This document shows, piece by piece, positions 51,854 to 62,500 of a stretch of DNA of 64,000 nucleotides; position 1 is the stretch's first letter, and each line of letters starts with the position of its first letter. Below the pieces are notes generated by a model. That model saw only the letters and a program-made list of their open reading frames with translations. It was not told the origin of the DNA and ran no database searches. A program made the position numbers and the translations under genes. The DNA is from Lewinellaceae bacterium (GTDB lineage Bacteria > Bacteroidota > Bacteroidia > Chitinophagales > Saprospiraceae), in contig JACJYA010000001.1 of assembly GCA_020636315.1 (NCBI GenBank), forward strand, positions 558,001-622,000, in the 5' to 3' direction.

Positions 51854-52306
51854 ATGAAAATACTAATGGTTTGCCTGGGTAATATATGCCGGTCGCCGCT
51901 TGCAGAAGGCATTTTAAAACGCAAATTGGAGGACCGCGGCCTTGACTGGACGGTAGATTCGGCCGGCACCGGTTTCTGGCATATCGGCGAACCACCTGAC
52001 CCCCGTTCGGTTAGCACCGCCCGAAAGTACGGCCTGGATATTTCCCGGCAACGCGCCCGCCAGATCGAGCCCTCTGACCTCGATAACTTCGACCTCATCC
52101 TGGCCATGGACAGCTCCAACTACCAGGACATCCTCCGCCTCGCCAATTCCGGCCAACAGGAAAACAAAGTGGAAATGATACTCAACTATATCAATCCCGG
52201 CGCAAACGACAACGTGCCAGACCCCTACTGGAACGACGACGGCTTCGACCAGGTCTTTCACATGCTGGATGAGGCCTGCGAACGGGTTATTGAGCGGCAT
52301 TCTTAG
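51854..52306 (+). CDS. Low-molecular-weight protein-tyrosine phosphatase
   Basis: A 150-residue cytoplasmic phosphatase. The P-loop CLGNICRSPLAEG (CX5RS) is at residues 8-20 and the general acid Asp lies in VPDPYWND near residue 122, with the usual DSAGTGFWHIGEPPDPRS between. It dephosphorylates tyrosine on proteins, or in some bacteria controls polysaccharide kinases; no exopolysaccharide genes are here to support that. Monocistronic. Confidence 0.93.
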   Translation: MKILMVCLGNICRSPLAEGILKRKLEDRGLDWTVDSAGTGFWHIGEPPDPRSVSTARKYGLDISRQRARQIEPSDLDNFDLILAMDSSNYQDILRLANSGQQENKVEMILNYINPGANDNVPDPYWNDDGFDQVFHMLDEACERVIERHS

Positions 52307-52380
52307 GATACCTTTTTTTTGTCATATTGCCATATTGTTTGATTGTCATATCTGATATACATGACAAAATGGCTATAAAA

Positions 52381-52475
52381 CCCCAAAGGGGTGAAAGATC
52401 ATTGCCTGGGGCAACGCCCCAGAAACACAATGGAAGCCAGTTTGAGCCCTGTAAGGGCGACACAGAGACAGGGCT
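52381..52475 (+). repeat. Palindromic REP-like repeat
   Basis: Contains hairpins CCCCAAAGGGG, CTGGGGCAACGCCCCAG (52406-52422) and GCCCTGTAAGGGC (52446-52458), plus the longer pair AGCCCTGT / ACAGGGCT. Such GGGGCAACGCCCC plus GCCCTGAAGGGCG units are widespread between genes in Bacteroidota (general recollection). Confidence 0.65.
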
Positions 52476-52554
52476 GAATGACAGCAAAATTCCACCCGCC
52501 GCCCTGGCTGCCACAACGCAGAATTTCAATAAATTTTACCTTAATCCTTAAAAA

Positions 52555-53112
52555 ATGGAACCCAATACACCACTCAATTACCTGGAAAGCGTCCGCCGCC
52601 TTTTTCGTTATTACAAATCTCTGGGAGAAAAGGCCATGGGCCAACTCACCGATACCGGCCTTAAGTTTCAGCCCGAACCGGAGAGCAACAACATAGCGAC
52701 CATCGTCAAGCACCTGTATGGCAATATGCTTTCCCGCTGGACGGACTTCCTGGACTCCGACGGTGAAAAGCCCTGGCGGAACCGAGACGGCGAATTCGAA
52801 GACACCCTCGACAACCGGGAAGCAGTGATGAAAGCCTGGGAAGAAGGCTGGGACTGTGTGTTCCGGGCCCTTGACGGACTCGAGGAAAAAGACCTGCTGC
52901 GCATCGTTTACATCCGCAACGAAGGGCACACCGTCCTGGAAGCCGTCAACCGGCAACTGGCGCACTACAGCTACCACGTCGGCCAGATCGTATTCCTCGC
53001 CAGGCAGATACAAGGGCCGGAGTGGGAGTCGCTCAGCATTCCCAAAGGAAAGTCCAAAGCTTTCAACCAAGAGAAGTTCAGCCGGGAAAAGGGGCGCCGG
53101 CACTTTAGTTAG
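52555..53112 (+). CDS. DinB-like / DUF1572 family protein
   Basis: A 185-residue cytoplasmic four-helix protein. The N-terminal helix YLESVRRLFRYYKSLGEKAM, then NNIATIVKHLYGNMLSRWTD, and the later LAHYSYHVGQIVFLARQIQG with His residues match the DinB/DUF1572 fold, whose three His may bind a metal. Function of this branch is not known; thiol transferase activity is known for some DinB relatives. Its leader includes the REP-like repeat at 52381. Monocistronic. Confidence 0.85.
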   Translation: MEPNTPLNYLESVRRLFRYYKSLGEKAMGQLTDTGLKFQPEPESNNIATIVKHLYGNMLSRWTDFLDSDGEKPWRNRDGEFEDTLDNREAVMKAWEEGWDCVFRALDGLEEKDLLRIVYIRNEGHTVLEAVNRQLAHYSYHVGQIVFLARQIQGPEWESLSIPKGKSKAFNQEKFSREKGRRHFS

Positions 53113-53165
53113 ATCGGATACCCACTCCCCCAATCAATTACCTTACTGAACGGTTTGGGTACATT

Positions 53166-53254
53166 TGTGTACGTGTAAAGGTGTAAAAGTGCCTAAGTGC
53201 AAATGCCTGGGCGCCTTTTTCTTTAACACATTTACACACATACACATTTACACA
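53166..53254. repeat. GTGTAAAAGTG / CACATTTACAC repeat block
   Basis: GTGTACGTGTAAAGGTGTAA on the left and ACACATTTACACACATACAC on the right form an inverted arrangement around CCTGGGCGCC. It belongs to the family at 737-775 and 45161-45198 and fills the gap between convergent genes. Confidence 0.6.
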
Positions 53255-53292
53255 ACCCCAATAGCTCCCATTAGTGTGCCAGCAAACCCGCC

Positions 53293-53751
53293 TCACTCCC
53301 ACCCTTTACTGAAGGCCAGCTCCTGGAGCATATTCGCCAGGTTGGCCAGTTCTTCGGGGTACCCATAGTACATTTTGATCTTCTTGCTTTTTCCTTCGTG
53401 TTCAAAGGAGAGGTACGTCGTAGGCAGGTCTGTCACCTGCTCGGTGTATTCATTGTCATACTTCCACAGATCAGCTTCCACAAAGGTGTTGAACAGATAG
53501 TTTACCGTATCGGCGGAGAAAGTACGGGAATGCTCACCTTCTAGTTCGACAAACCGCTTTCCATTGTAAGCAGCCTCTCCGTTGCCCTTAATCCGGAAGC
53601 TGTATTCGGGGCAGGAGCCGAAACAGGGCGTCTTGACGATCTCGATCACTGAGTTTTCAGTGTATTCGTATTTGTCCTTGTTGCATTTTTGGGCGGTGAG
53701 CAGCAGGAATGCCAGCGCCAGCAGGATACCGTGTTGAATGCTTTTTTTCAT
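53293..53751 (-). CDS. DUF6438-like lipoprotein of unknown function
   Basis: A 152-residue exported protein. The N-terminus (MKKSIQHGILLALAFLLLTA, then QKC) looks like a lipoprotein signal with Cys at 23. The pattern IEIVKTPCFGSCPEYSFRIK, with two conserved Cys, and AAYNGKRFVELEGEHSRTFS match the DUF6438 family as I recall it. Role unknown. It is monocistronic and in line with the M48 peptidase gene, but separated by about 110 bases. Confidence 0.75.
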   Translation of the reverse strand: MKKSIQHGILLALAFLLLTAQKCNKDKYEYTENSVIEIVKTPCFGSCPEYSFRIKGNGEAAYNGKRFVELEGEHSRTFSADTVNYLFNTFVEADLWKYDNEYTEQVTDLPTTYLSFEHEGKSKKIKMYYGYPEELANLANMLQELAFSKGWE

Positions 53752-53861
53752 TTATTTTCCGTTTTGTCTGAAAGGTAGTGGAAATTTGGGGAAGTCGGAA
53801 GCCGGAATGACGGTGGCCTTCCCCTTTCCGGCTTCCGGTTTTGCACTTCCAATTTCGAAGA

Positions 53862-55319
53862 TCACTTGCTCACCACTTTGATCAGCGTTCCCCGGGAAAG
53901 GGGGCTGTTGAGTTCCATCCCGTTGAGGATCGCCAGTTCCTCGTATCGGGAAGAAGGCATGCCGGCATCCTGCAAAGCGGCCCGAAGGTTGGTGTCTTTA
54001 TCGATCCGTTCAATGCGGATGCGCTCTGGGCTGACGTTGATCTTAGAGGGGTCTGTCAGCTTTCGAAACCCCTCCATTGTCTGGCGGAAACGCGCGGTAT
54101 AGGCATTGAAATCCTCTTTGTAGGCCATTCCCATCAATAGATAAACTCTACCTTCATATTCGATCAGGTAGGCCAGGACGCTAACCACCTGCTGGGTTTG
54201 CTCATTGGCCTGCTCGGCCAGTACGGATACTGCCTGCAGCCCGTTCACCGTCTCATTCCTTCGGCTCAGCTGGGTGAGCTGATATTGCTGCAGCATAGCG
54301 TCGGCAGCCTGCGAAGGGCTCTTTTCCGGAGACAACGTAAGCAGCAGCAGGGCCTTGCCGTCTTCAGGCGCCATCTGCACCTGGGAAGACATGTTATTGA
54401 CCTGCCATCCCGGGGGGACAGGGTACTGGAATTTCAGCTCCGGGTGGTAAAAAGTATTCCCCTCCACATACCCCTGGCGGGGGTCTTCTCCATAAACCAG
54501 CCCGTCGATCATGCGCAGATAGGAATTGCGCTTGACTTCGTAACTGCTGCCGGTAGCCCTCTGCTGCCATTCCGAAGCCAGGCGGTCCACTTTCTTATTG
54601 CGGTCGGCCGGGTCGGGGTGGGTAGAAAGGAAGGTGGGAATACTGCCTCCGCTCTGTTTACTAAGGCGGTCCAGGGTGCCGAAAAAATCGGCCATCTGAT
54701 GGGCGTCATAACCGATCTTGGTAGAATATTCTACTCCCAGGCGGTCAGATTCGCTTTCGTCATCCCTGCCGAATTTCAGAAAGAGCAGGCCGATGCCCGT
54801 CTGGGCCAGCCCGGCATATTGGCGAAAGTCCTCAGAGAGGATGGCCCCTGCAATCAGCCCGGCCTGCGCCAGGATCTGCCGGCTGTACTGCTGGGCGGAG
54901 TGGCGGGCGGTGATGTGGCCGATCTCGTGGCCCAGTACTCCGGCGAACTCCGCCTCGTTGTTGAAGTGCGCCAGGATGCCCCGGGTAAAATAAACAAAGC
55001 CCCCGGGCAAGGCAAAGGCATTGACCACCGGAGAGTCGAGCACTTTAAATTCGTATTTCAATTCGGGCCGGTGGGACACCCGCGCCATCGACTGCCCTTT
55101 TTCGTTGATGAACTGCTGAATGGCCTCATTGTCATACCGGCCGAAGGCAGCGACGATTTCCGGGTCAGACTGCTGCCCCAGGGCAATTTCCTGATCCTTG
55201 CTCAAAAGCATCAGCTGGCTCTTGCCCGTCACCGGGTTGGTGGCGCAGGAGGATAATTGAAGAGCAGTGAGTGCGAGGATCAACGCCCTCAGGCAGGAAA
55301 AAAAGCCTGGCTTTCTCAT
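53862..55319 (-). CDS. M48-family metallopeptidase lipoprotein
   Basis: A 485-residue envelope zinc peptidase, related to BepA/LoiP, expected to degrade misassembled outer-membrane proteins. The lipobox is LQLSSCATNPVTGKSQLMLL. The catalytic motif is GVLGHEIGHITARHSAQQYS (HEIGH) and the third ligand Glu lies in DESESDRLGVEYSTKIGYDA. The C-terminal part has no TPR; instead it ends in a LysM-like segment (TNLRAALQDAGMPSSRYEEL, then SRGTLIKVVSK). The LysM reading is tentative. Divergent from the His-rich gene. Confidence 0.9.
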   Translation of the reverse strand: MRKPGFFSCLRALILALTALQLSSCATNPVTGKSQLMLLSKDQEIALGQQSDPEIVAAFGRYDNEAIQQFINEKGQSMARVSHRPELKYEFKVLDSPVVNAFALPGGFVYFTRGILAHFNNEAEFAGVLGHEIGHITARHSAQQYSRQILAQAGLIAGAILSEDFRQYAGLAQTGIGLLFLKFGRDDESESDRLGVEYSTKIGYDAHQMADFFGTLDRLSKQSGGSIPTFLSTHPDPADRNKKVDRLASEWQQRATGSSYEVKRNSYLRMIDGLVYGEDPRQGYVEGNTFYHPELKFQYPVPPGWQVNNMSSQVQMAPEDGKALLLLTLSPEKSPSQAADAMLQQYQLTQLSRRNETVNGLQAVSVLAEQANEQTQQVVSVLAYLIEYEGRVYLLMGMAYKEDFNAYTARFRQTMEGFRKLTDPSKINVSPERIRIERIDKDTNLRAALQDAGMPSSRYEELAILNGMELNSPLSRGTLIKVVSK

Positions 55320-55410
55320 AATTTCGTTCTTGTTTGTAGAAGCGTAATTTACAAATTATACACAAATGAGAATCCGATGTTCGCTACCTATTCGTATGTT
55401 TAATTGATCT

Positions 55411-55827
55411 ATGCCAGTTGTTCCGGGAAAATATAAACCTTTACTGGCCGCCCTGTCCCTGCTTTTTTACCTGGCGGCCACTTTCCAGGCCCCAATCCTG
55501 GAAGGGCTCCACTTTCTTTCCCATCTCCGGTGGCACAACCACTCGTCCGGGGGCCACCATTTCCACAGCCACACTCATGGCGAGAACGGGAGGCACCATC
55601 ACAACATTCTGGAAGCGGCCAGCCATTTGCTTGGCCAGGCTGATGACGGCCCCGCTCCCGCCCGGGATACCGGCGAGCCACTTAAAAAGAGGCTGGAGAG
55701 CCATTTGCCCGCTGTTGTACTCCCGTTATACCCGCTAAGCACTTTTTCACCCAGGCCAGCAGATCGGCCTCCCCGGATGCTGGACCACTACCCCCGGATT
55801 CCTACTCCTCCACCCAAATTCAGCTGA
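55411..55827 (+). CDS. Histidine-rich membrane or exported protein, candidate metal binder
   Basis: A 138-residue protein, not recognised. One hydrophobic helix (LLAALSLLFYLAATFQAPIL, residues 10-30) leads into a His cluster (HLRWHNHSSGGHHFHSHTHG and GRHHHN, residues 38-65) and a Pro-rich tail ending PRIPTPPPKFS. Such His clusters bind zinc, copper, nickel or cobalt. The gene lies 100 bases before a TonB receptor whose plug also has HAHGQGYADLH, so the pair may serve metal uptake. That role is inference. Confidence 0.65.
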   Translation: MPVVPGKYKPLLAALSLLFYLAATFQAPILEGLHFLSHLRWHNHSSGGHHFHSHTHGENGRHHHNILEAASHLLGQADDGPAPARDTGEPLKKRLESHLPAVVLPLYPLSTFSPRPADRPPRMLDHYPRIPTPPPKFS

Positions 55828-55927
55828 CTTACTCCTGACAAAACCATTCCATCCATATATCCTCTGCTGTCAACACCGGGCATGAACAGCCTGGCCGGGT
55901 ATTGGCAGCAGTAAAAATCTTCTAATC

Positions 55928-58159
55928 ATGATTAGAGCAATATTTCTTATTGTCATTGTCCATATTGGTTTACCCTACCTTTACTCCCAGGAACTGGAGG
56001 GTAAAGTAACCGACGAATACGGAACGCCCATCCCCGATGCCTATATCCTCAAACATCCGGGCTCAGGGCACTCTCATACCAATGAACTGGGCATTTTTAC
56101 CCTGCCCGGGGTTCAGCCGGGAGATACCATTGAAGTCAGCTTCCTCGGTTTCGAAAAACGGCGGCTGATCCTTCAGCAAACCGATTTCGGAAAAAGGATG
56201 AACATTGTGCTTACAGAAGAACCCATCAGCCTTGAGCAGGTGGTGATTTCGAAAAAGTTGAGCACCATCAACCAGATTACGGCCATCAGCCTGAAAAACA
56301 ACCCGGTGAATTCCTCCCAGGAAGTCCTTCGGAAAATACCGGGCCTTTTCATCGCCCAACACGCCGGTGGCGGCAAAGCCGAACAGATCTTCCTCCGGGG
56401 TTTTGACATCGACCACGGCACCGACATCAGCATCAATGTCGATGGGATGCCCGTCAACATGGTATCCCACGCTCACGGCCAGGGGTATGCCGACCTGCAT
56501 TTCCTGATACCGGAAACCATCGAGAACATCGATTTTGGGAAGGGCCCTTATTATGCCGAATGGGGCAATTTCTCGACGGCGGGCTATGTCAACTTCCAAA
56601 CCAAAGAAAAGCTCAACCACAGCCTGGCCTCGCTGGAATACGGGCAGTTCAACACCCTCCGCGCAGTCGGCTTATTTGACCTGCTGGGCGACAACCCCGG
56701 CCAGAATGCTTATCTGGCGGCCGAGTACATGCTGACGGACGGCCCTTTTGAATCCTCCCAGCATTTCAACCGCGTCAATTTCATGGGAAAATATACCGCC
56801 AACCTTCCCGATAACGACAAGCTGTCGGTAATGGCCTCTCATTTCAGCAGCAAATGGGATGCCTCCGGCCAGATCCCCCAGCGAGCCGTTGACTCCGGCC
56901 TGATCGGCCGGTTCGGCGCCATCGACGATACGGAAGGCGGCGCGACCAGCCGGTCCAACCTCATCCTCAGCCACACCAAAACACTCTCCGGCAACGCCTT
57001 TGTCAAAAGCCGGGCCTACTTCAGCCAGTATGATTTTGAGTTGTTTTCCAATTTCACCTTCTTTTTGAACGATCCGGAAAACGGGGACCAGATCAGGCAG
57101 AGGGAGAGCAGAAACGTCTATGGCCTGGAGAGCACCTGGCACCAACAGTTCGCAATGGGCCCTGCCGGGCTGAACCTGCGGGGAGGCGCCGGCCTGCGCT
57201 ACGACCAGGTAGCCGGCAACGAGCTTTCCCACACCCTCAACCGCAGGACGGCCCTCGATACGCTGGCGTTGGGCGACATCAATGAATCCAATATTTACAG
57301 CTTCGTGGATGCGGAACTCGATTTTGGAAGGGTTTTGGTCCATCCCGGCCTCCGGTTTGATTATTTCCGGTTTGACTATGTGGACAAACTGGCCAGCCGG
57401 TACCAAACTCAGTCGGAAAGCAAGGCCTTAGCCAGCCCCAAACTGAATGTCATCTACAACCCCGCCCCCACCTGGCAACTGTTCCTGAAATCCGGCATCG
57501 GTTTCCATTCCAATGACACCCGGGTGGTGGTGGCCCGGGAAGGAAGGAAGATCCTCCCGGCCGCTTACGGCCTCGACCTTGGTGGTATGTGGAAACCCCT
57601 GCCCCGGCTGTGGTTCAACACCGCGCTCTGGTATCTTTTCCTCGAACAGGAGTTCGTTTACGTCGGCGATGAAGGCATCGTAGAGCCCAGTGGCAAAACG
57701 CGGCGCTACGGCCTTGACTTCGGCATCCGCTATGAGCTGGCTAATGGCCTGTTCTTCGATTCGGACGTCAATTACACCATAGCCAGGGCGGCCGAGGAGC
57801 CGGAGGGGGCAAACTACATCCCCCTCGCTCCGGAGCTAACCGCCGCAGGAGGGCTGGTTTTTCAACCTGCTTCCGGCTTTTCCGGAGGCATCCGGTACCG
57901 CTACATCAGGGACCGGCCGGCTAATGAGGACGGCAGCGTCATTGCTAAGGGCTATTTCGTGCTGGATGGCAACATCAACTACACCGTCAAAAAGATAACC
58001 TTCAGCCTGATTGGAGAAAACCTGCTGGACACCGAGTGGAACGAAGCCCAGTTTGCCACTGAATCCCGGCTACGAGTAGAGGATGAAAGCGTAGAAGAAC
58101 TGCATTTTACCCCGGGAACGCCTTTTTTCCTCAAGGGGAAACTGGCCTACCGGTTCTGA
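55928..58159 (+). CDS. TonB-dependent outer-membrane receptor
   Basis: A 743-residue receptor. Signal peptide MIRAIFLIVIVHIGLPYLYS; a carboxypeptidase-regulatory-like domain at residues 22-100 (LEGKVTDEYGTPIPDAYILK); a plug domain at 105-220 (SSQEVLRKIPGLFIAQHAGG; FLRGFDIDHGTDISINVDGM); then the 22-strand barrel ending in an aromatic residue (FFLKGKLAYRF). No SusD gene follows, so it is not a polysaccharide-uptake pair. The His-rich neighbour and a His-bearing plug hint at a metal or metal-chelate substrate. A terminator follows its stop. Confidence 0.92.
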   Translation: MIRAIFLIVIVHIGLPYLYSQELEGKVTDEYGTPIPDAYILKHPGSGHSHTNELGIFTLPGVQPGDTIEVSFLGFEKRRLILQQTDFGKRMNIVLTEEPISLEQVVISKKLSTINQITAISLKNNPVNSSQEVLRKIPGLFIAQHAGGGKAEQIFLRGFDIDHGTDISINVDGMPVNMVSHAHGQGYADLHFLIPETIENIDFGKGPYYAEWGNFSTAGYVNFQTKEKLNHSLASLEYGQFNTLRAVGLFDLLGDNPGQNAYLAAEYMLTDGPFESSQHFNRVNFMGKYTANLPDNDKLSVMASHFSSKWDASGQIPQRAVDSGLIGRFGAIDDTEGGATSRSNLILSHTKTLSGNAFVKSRAYFSQYDFELFSNFTFFLNDPENGDQIRQRESRNVYGLESTWHQQFAMGPAGLNLRGGAGLRYDQVAGNELSHTLNRRTALDTLALGDINESNIYSFVDAELDFGRVLVHPGLRFDYFRFDYVDKLASRYQTQSESKALASPKLNVIYNPAPTWQLFLKSGIGFHSNDTRVVVAREGRKILPAAYGLDLGGMWKPLPRLWFNTALWYLFLEQEFVYVGDEGIVEPSGKTRRYGLDFGIRYELANGLFFDSDVNYTIARAAEEPEGANYIPLAPELTAAGGLVFQPASGFSGGIRYRYIRDRPANEDGSVIAKGYFVLDGNINYTVKKITFSLIGENLLDTEWNEAQFATESRLRVEDESVEELHFTPGTPFFLKGKLAYRF

Positions 58160-58165
58160 ATAAAA

Positions 58166-58192
58166 AGGGCCATGCCTTGTCGGCATGGCCCT
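58166..58192. terminator. Bidirectional terminator hairpin
   Basis: An 11-base perfect stem AGGGCCATGCC / GGCATGGCCCT with loop TTGTC, between the TonB receptor and the convergent SRPBCC gene. An A run precedes it, giving a T run for the minus strand. Confidence 0.85.
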
Positions 58193-58227
58193 ATTCACAA
58201 TGGGTGATTTCTTAAAGAGCTTTCAGG

Positions 58228-59247
58228 TTATTGTTCCAGCGGATAATACACTTTGGTCAGCCATTTAGAAGTATCTGGCTCCTTTTGGGGGTCGGTGATG
58301 TATTCTTCAATGGCCGGCGGCACCGTTTTTACTCCGGTGGCATTCATATATTCATCGATCGCCATGTGGGCGTCGCCCAGGCCTTCGTAGTTCCCGTAAT
58401 ATTCCACCAGCAGAGCCTGGGTGGAGGGGACTTCAAAAGTACTCAGCCCCTCAACTTCCGCGTTCTTTTTTACCGGAATAGCGCCCGCCATATCGGTTTT
58501 GCTGTTGGCCTCATCCCAGGTGAAGTACAGGCCGCAGGGCGCTCCCGCCATTTCTGCTCCGCTCTTCTGAACGCCCTGGAAGGCTTTCCCGAGGGAGTTG
58601 GCGTAAAATTCCTGCATCTTGTCCATGCCCACGGTTTCCCGAATGCCGACGAAGTACCGGTAGGGCATCGCCGCCGTTTTCACTTCCTGGCCGTGGTATT
58701 TTCCGCCGGCCATAGAACGGGCTTTCTCCTCCACTACGCCTTTCAGCAATTCCAGCCCCCGGTCGTAATCCTTATGGATGTTGGCCTCAAAATTCTGGAA
58801 CAACATCATGGCATTCCAGGGATAGGGAAAATCGGTGCGGAACTGCCAGGTGGCCTCAGTGCCGCCTTCCGCCGGCTTGATCTTCCAGCCGCTGTCGGCC
58901 TGGCCCATGCCTTCAAATTCCACCACGACGTCCACGCTTTCATTCGGGGTACTGTCCGTAATCGACATTTTGCCGTTTCCGGAATTCTCGGACACCCAGG
59001 AAGAGGTGGCGCCTTTTCCGACAGTGATTTCTCCCATGGTGCTCTCGATGGTGGGGTCGGCCTCCTTCCAGGGCGACCAGCTGTCCCAGGTGGAGAGGTC
59101 ATTGACGGTATTGAAAACGAGCTCCGGCGGAGCATCAATGACGATGGAACGGGACGTGGATACTTCTTTCGGAGCGATCAGGCCCAGGGCCAGAAAGACG
59201 CCTACCAGGCCTAAAATGACGAAAAGGATGATCTTAAGTGCTCTCAT
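58228..59247 (-). CDS. Membrane-anchored SRPBCC plus GyrI-like (effector-binding) domain protein
   Basis: A 339-residue protein with an N-terminal membrane helix (ALKIILFVILGLVGVFLALG). Residues about 30-180 are an SRPBCC/polyketide-cyclase-like ligand pocket (SRSIVIDAPPELVFNTVNDL, then WDSWSPWKEADPTIES). Residues about 190-339 are a GyrI/AraC effector-binding-type domain (MPYRYFVGIRETVGMDKMQE; TQALLVEYYGNYEGLGDAHM). Both bind small hydrophobic molecules. The same combination is seen in other Bacteroidota; the ligand is unknown. Monocistronic. Confidence 0.85.
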   Translation of the reverse strand: MRALKIILFVILGLVGVFLALGLIAPKEVSTSRSIVIDAPPELVFNTVNDLSTWDSWSPWKEADPTIESTMGEITVGKGATSSWVSENSGNGKMSITDSTPNESVDVVVEFEGMGQADSGWKIKPAEGGTEATWQFRTDFPYPWNAMMLFQNFEANIHKDYDRGLELLKGVVEEKARSMAGGKYHGQEVKTAAMPYRYFVGIRETVGMDKMQEFYANSLGKAFQGVQKSGAEMAGAPCGLYFTWDEANSKTDMAGAIPVKKNAEVEGLSTFEVPSTQALLVEYYGNYEGLGDAHMAIDEYMNATGVKTVPPAIEEYITDPQKEPDTSKWLTKVYYPLEQ

Positions 59248-59532
59248 GGCTAAAGGTATTTGTTTGTAAGTTGGTGACAGTTAAATTGCAAGGGCCATTC
59301 TGGTTTCCGGCTGAATGGAGCAGCAGATGAAAACCAGAACCTTTCGTTTCTGTGTCCTTTCTTTGAGTATCTAAGACTTGGATGATGGCACTAAACAGGG
59401 AAGTATGAATAGATAGTGAGACAAAAATAAATTAATTGTTTTAAATATTCAAATAAAAAACAAATTTTTTATTTTCAGATATTCTTTTTTTACTCACAAA
59501 GGCCTTCCCGCCGAAATTCCTTAGCTTGCATC

Positions 59533-62500
59533 ATGATTATGCGCAAGCTGTGGCTATTTATTCTTCCTTTCCTCGCCAGCCCCATAACGGCACTGGCCCA
59601 GCCGGCCAATGTACAGATCAAGGTTTTCGATGTGGATGAAGGGTTGAGCCACCGCAAAGCCATTAAGATCCTTCAGGATAGCGCAGGATTCATCTGGATA
59701 GCCACCATCGACGGGCTCAACCGGTTCGATGGATATCAGTTCCTGCGCTTTAAGAGCCAGGGAGAAGAGCAGTTTCTGCCGCACGATGCTTTCACCGATA
59801 TGCTGATCGACGAAGAGGACAACATCTGGCTGTCCAGCCCGGATTTCATCACCATTTATCAACCCGAAACCGGGAAATACAGGGAAATAAAAGTCAAGAA
59901 AGGGCAGATCGTCGAGCGGCAATCTATCGTTCCGCACAGTTTGTTCCTGGATGACAACAGCCGGTTGTGGATGGCCGCCTATGATGAAAATTCGGCGGAG
60001 AACAACCTGCGGGTGGTAGAAGGCAAAGGGCGCATCCGCCAGGCTACCCGCCTGGAGGGCAGTTACCCCAAGCACCCAACGGTTCAGATCGGAGATACTC
60101 TTTACGTGGGAGCTTATGATAAAACCGCCTGGAAACTCAATTCCAAAGGAAACATCGCCGAAGCGCTGGAGCTGCCCGATGGCCCCAACCGGAGGATCTC
60201 CCAGATGCAGGTGGTGGGCGACAGCCTTTACATCCTCTGCATCGACGGCGCCCTCTTTACTTACCTACCGGCGTCCGGCAGGCTGCGGAAACACCCTATG
60301 AGCGTCGAAACCGACATGGCCAGCGCCCTGCTCGTCGAACCCGGCGGAAATATCTGGATCGGCGGCCACAGCCTGCTCCTATACTATGATAAAAAGCGGG
60401 GCCAAACCATTGATTACAACCCCAATATCCTGGAGATCGTCCGCACGGCCTGCACCTACCGGCATATCTTCAAAGACCGTTCCGGGGTGGTTTGGGTGGC
60501 TTCCGATTACGGCGCCATCAAGATCGTACAGGCCGACCCCATCTTCACCCAGTACCTGAGCGGGCGGAATGAATACTGCAGCAGCGTCTATTGCAGCACC
60601 CGGGGCATCACCGAAGACGAGGAGGGAAACATTTACATCTCCTACTACAACTCCATCCACGTCCTCGACCCCGAAACCAACAACCTGCGCCCTCTGTTCC
60701 CGTCCAACGATTTCTTCAATTATCCCTTCGGGCTCACCTATTTCCGAGGCGCCCTCTATACCGGCAACGGCAAAAGGATCAACCTGCAAACCCTCGAAAT
60801 AGATACCCTGCTGAACTACCCCTCCAAAGACCTCGGCCACGTCCTCATCGACAAAGACAGCCTTCTCTGGATCGGCTATATGAACTGGCTCTACCAGTAC
60901 GATCCCGACAAGGAGATCCTCCGGGAGTATCAGGACAGCAAAGGCAAGTGGGACAGCCTCAACGGAAACATCAGCTTTTTGTACCAGGGAAAAACCAACG
61001 GCTGGATCTGGGCCGCCACCTTGTCCAACGGCATTTATAAAATAGATAAGCAAAAGGGGCGGCTGGAGCACTACCACGCCGGAGAGGACAGCCCCGTCCG
61101 CCTGAATGAGAACCAGGTGAACGCCCTGTACGAAGATGGCAAGGGGCAGCTTTGGATCGCCAACGCCCGGGGGCTGCACTGCCTGAAGCTGTCCAGTAAC
61201 GAACTGAAGATTTATACCACTGAGGACGGCCTTTCCAACAATTTTATCAACGGCATCCTGCCCGAAGGCGACTCCTGCATCTGGGCCAGCACCGACAACG
61301 GCCTGTGCCGCCTGAGTGTGGGCACCGGGAAGTTCACCAACTTCTTTGTCAAGGACGGCATTTCGGCCAATGAATTCAACCGCATCTCTTTTTATAAATC
61401 GCGGGCCGGCCGGATGTACTTCGGCGGCCTCAATGGCGTCAACGCCTTCATGCCCGGCCCTCAGCTCCTGGAAAAGAAAGTAGAAGAACAGGAAGCCCCC
61501 ATCCTCTTTACCCGTTTCACTAAGTTCGACAGCGAAACCGGCAACCTGGTCAACCGCTTCGGCGGGCTGTCAACGGAAGACGTGATCGTCATCTCTCCCT
61601 GGGACCGCACCTTTTCTTTCGATTTTTCCCTGGCCGACTACCGGCAACCGCTGGATAACGCCTTCAGCACCTGGCTCGAAGGGTATGAAAGCAACTGGTC
61701 GCCCGCTACGGAAAACCACAGCATCCGCTATACGAACATACCAGCAGGTTCCTATACTTTCCGGGTGCGCGCCAGGGCCGGCATCAACAACCCCGACTGG
61801 AACAGCCAGGAACTGGCCATACGGGTGGTGGTGCAGGAAGCCTTCTACAACACCTGGTGGTTCTGGTTGTTGTGCGGGCTGCTGATCGCCGGCGCAGTCT
61901 TTGCCATTATGCGCTACCGGATCTATCTGGCGCGTGAACGCGAAAAGGCGCTGGAACAACTGGTGCGCGAAAGGACCCAGGAGCTGGAGCTGGAAAAGCA
62001 GAAATCAGAAGAGCTCCTGCTCAACATCCTGCCTGCCGAGACCGCCGAAGAACTCAAGAAGTTCGGCGCCGCCAAGGCCAAGCGCCACGAGTTGGTAACG
62101 GTCATGTTCTCCGACTTCAAGGGCTTCTCCCGCATCTCCGAACAGATGGACCCCGAAGACCTCGTCGCCGAGATCGACCACTGCTTCCGCGCCTTTGACG
62201 AGATCATGGAAAAGTACGGCCTGGAAAAGATCAAGACCGTGGGCGACGCCTACCTCTGCGTTGGCGGCATCCGGGATGACGACGGCGACGAGGCCACCCG
62301 CGTCACCCTTGCCGCCCTGGAGATCCAGAAGTTCATGTCGGCTTTGAAGTTGCAGCGCGAGGCCGAGGCCCGCCCCTGCTTTGAGGCCCGGATCGGCATT
62401 CATACCGGAGCTGTGGTGGCCGGCATAGTGGGCATCAAAAAATTCGCCTATGACATCTGGGGCGACACCGTCAACGTGGCCTCCCGCATGGAAACCAACG

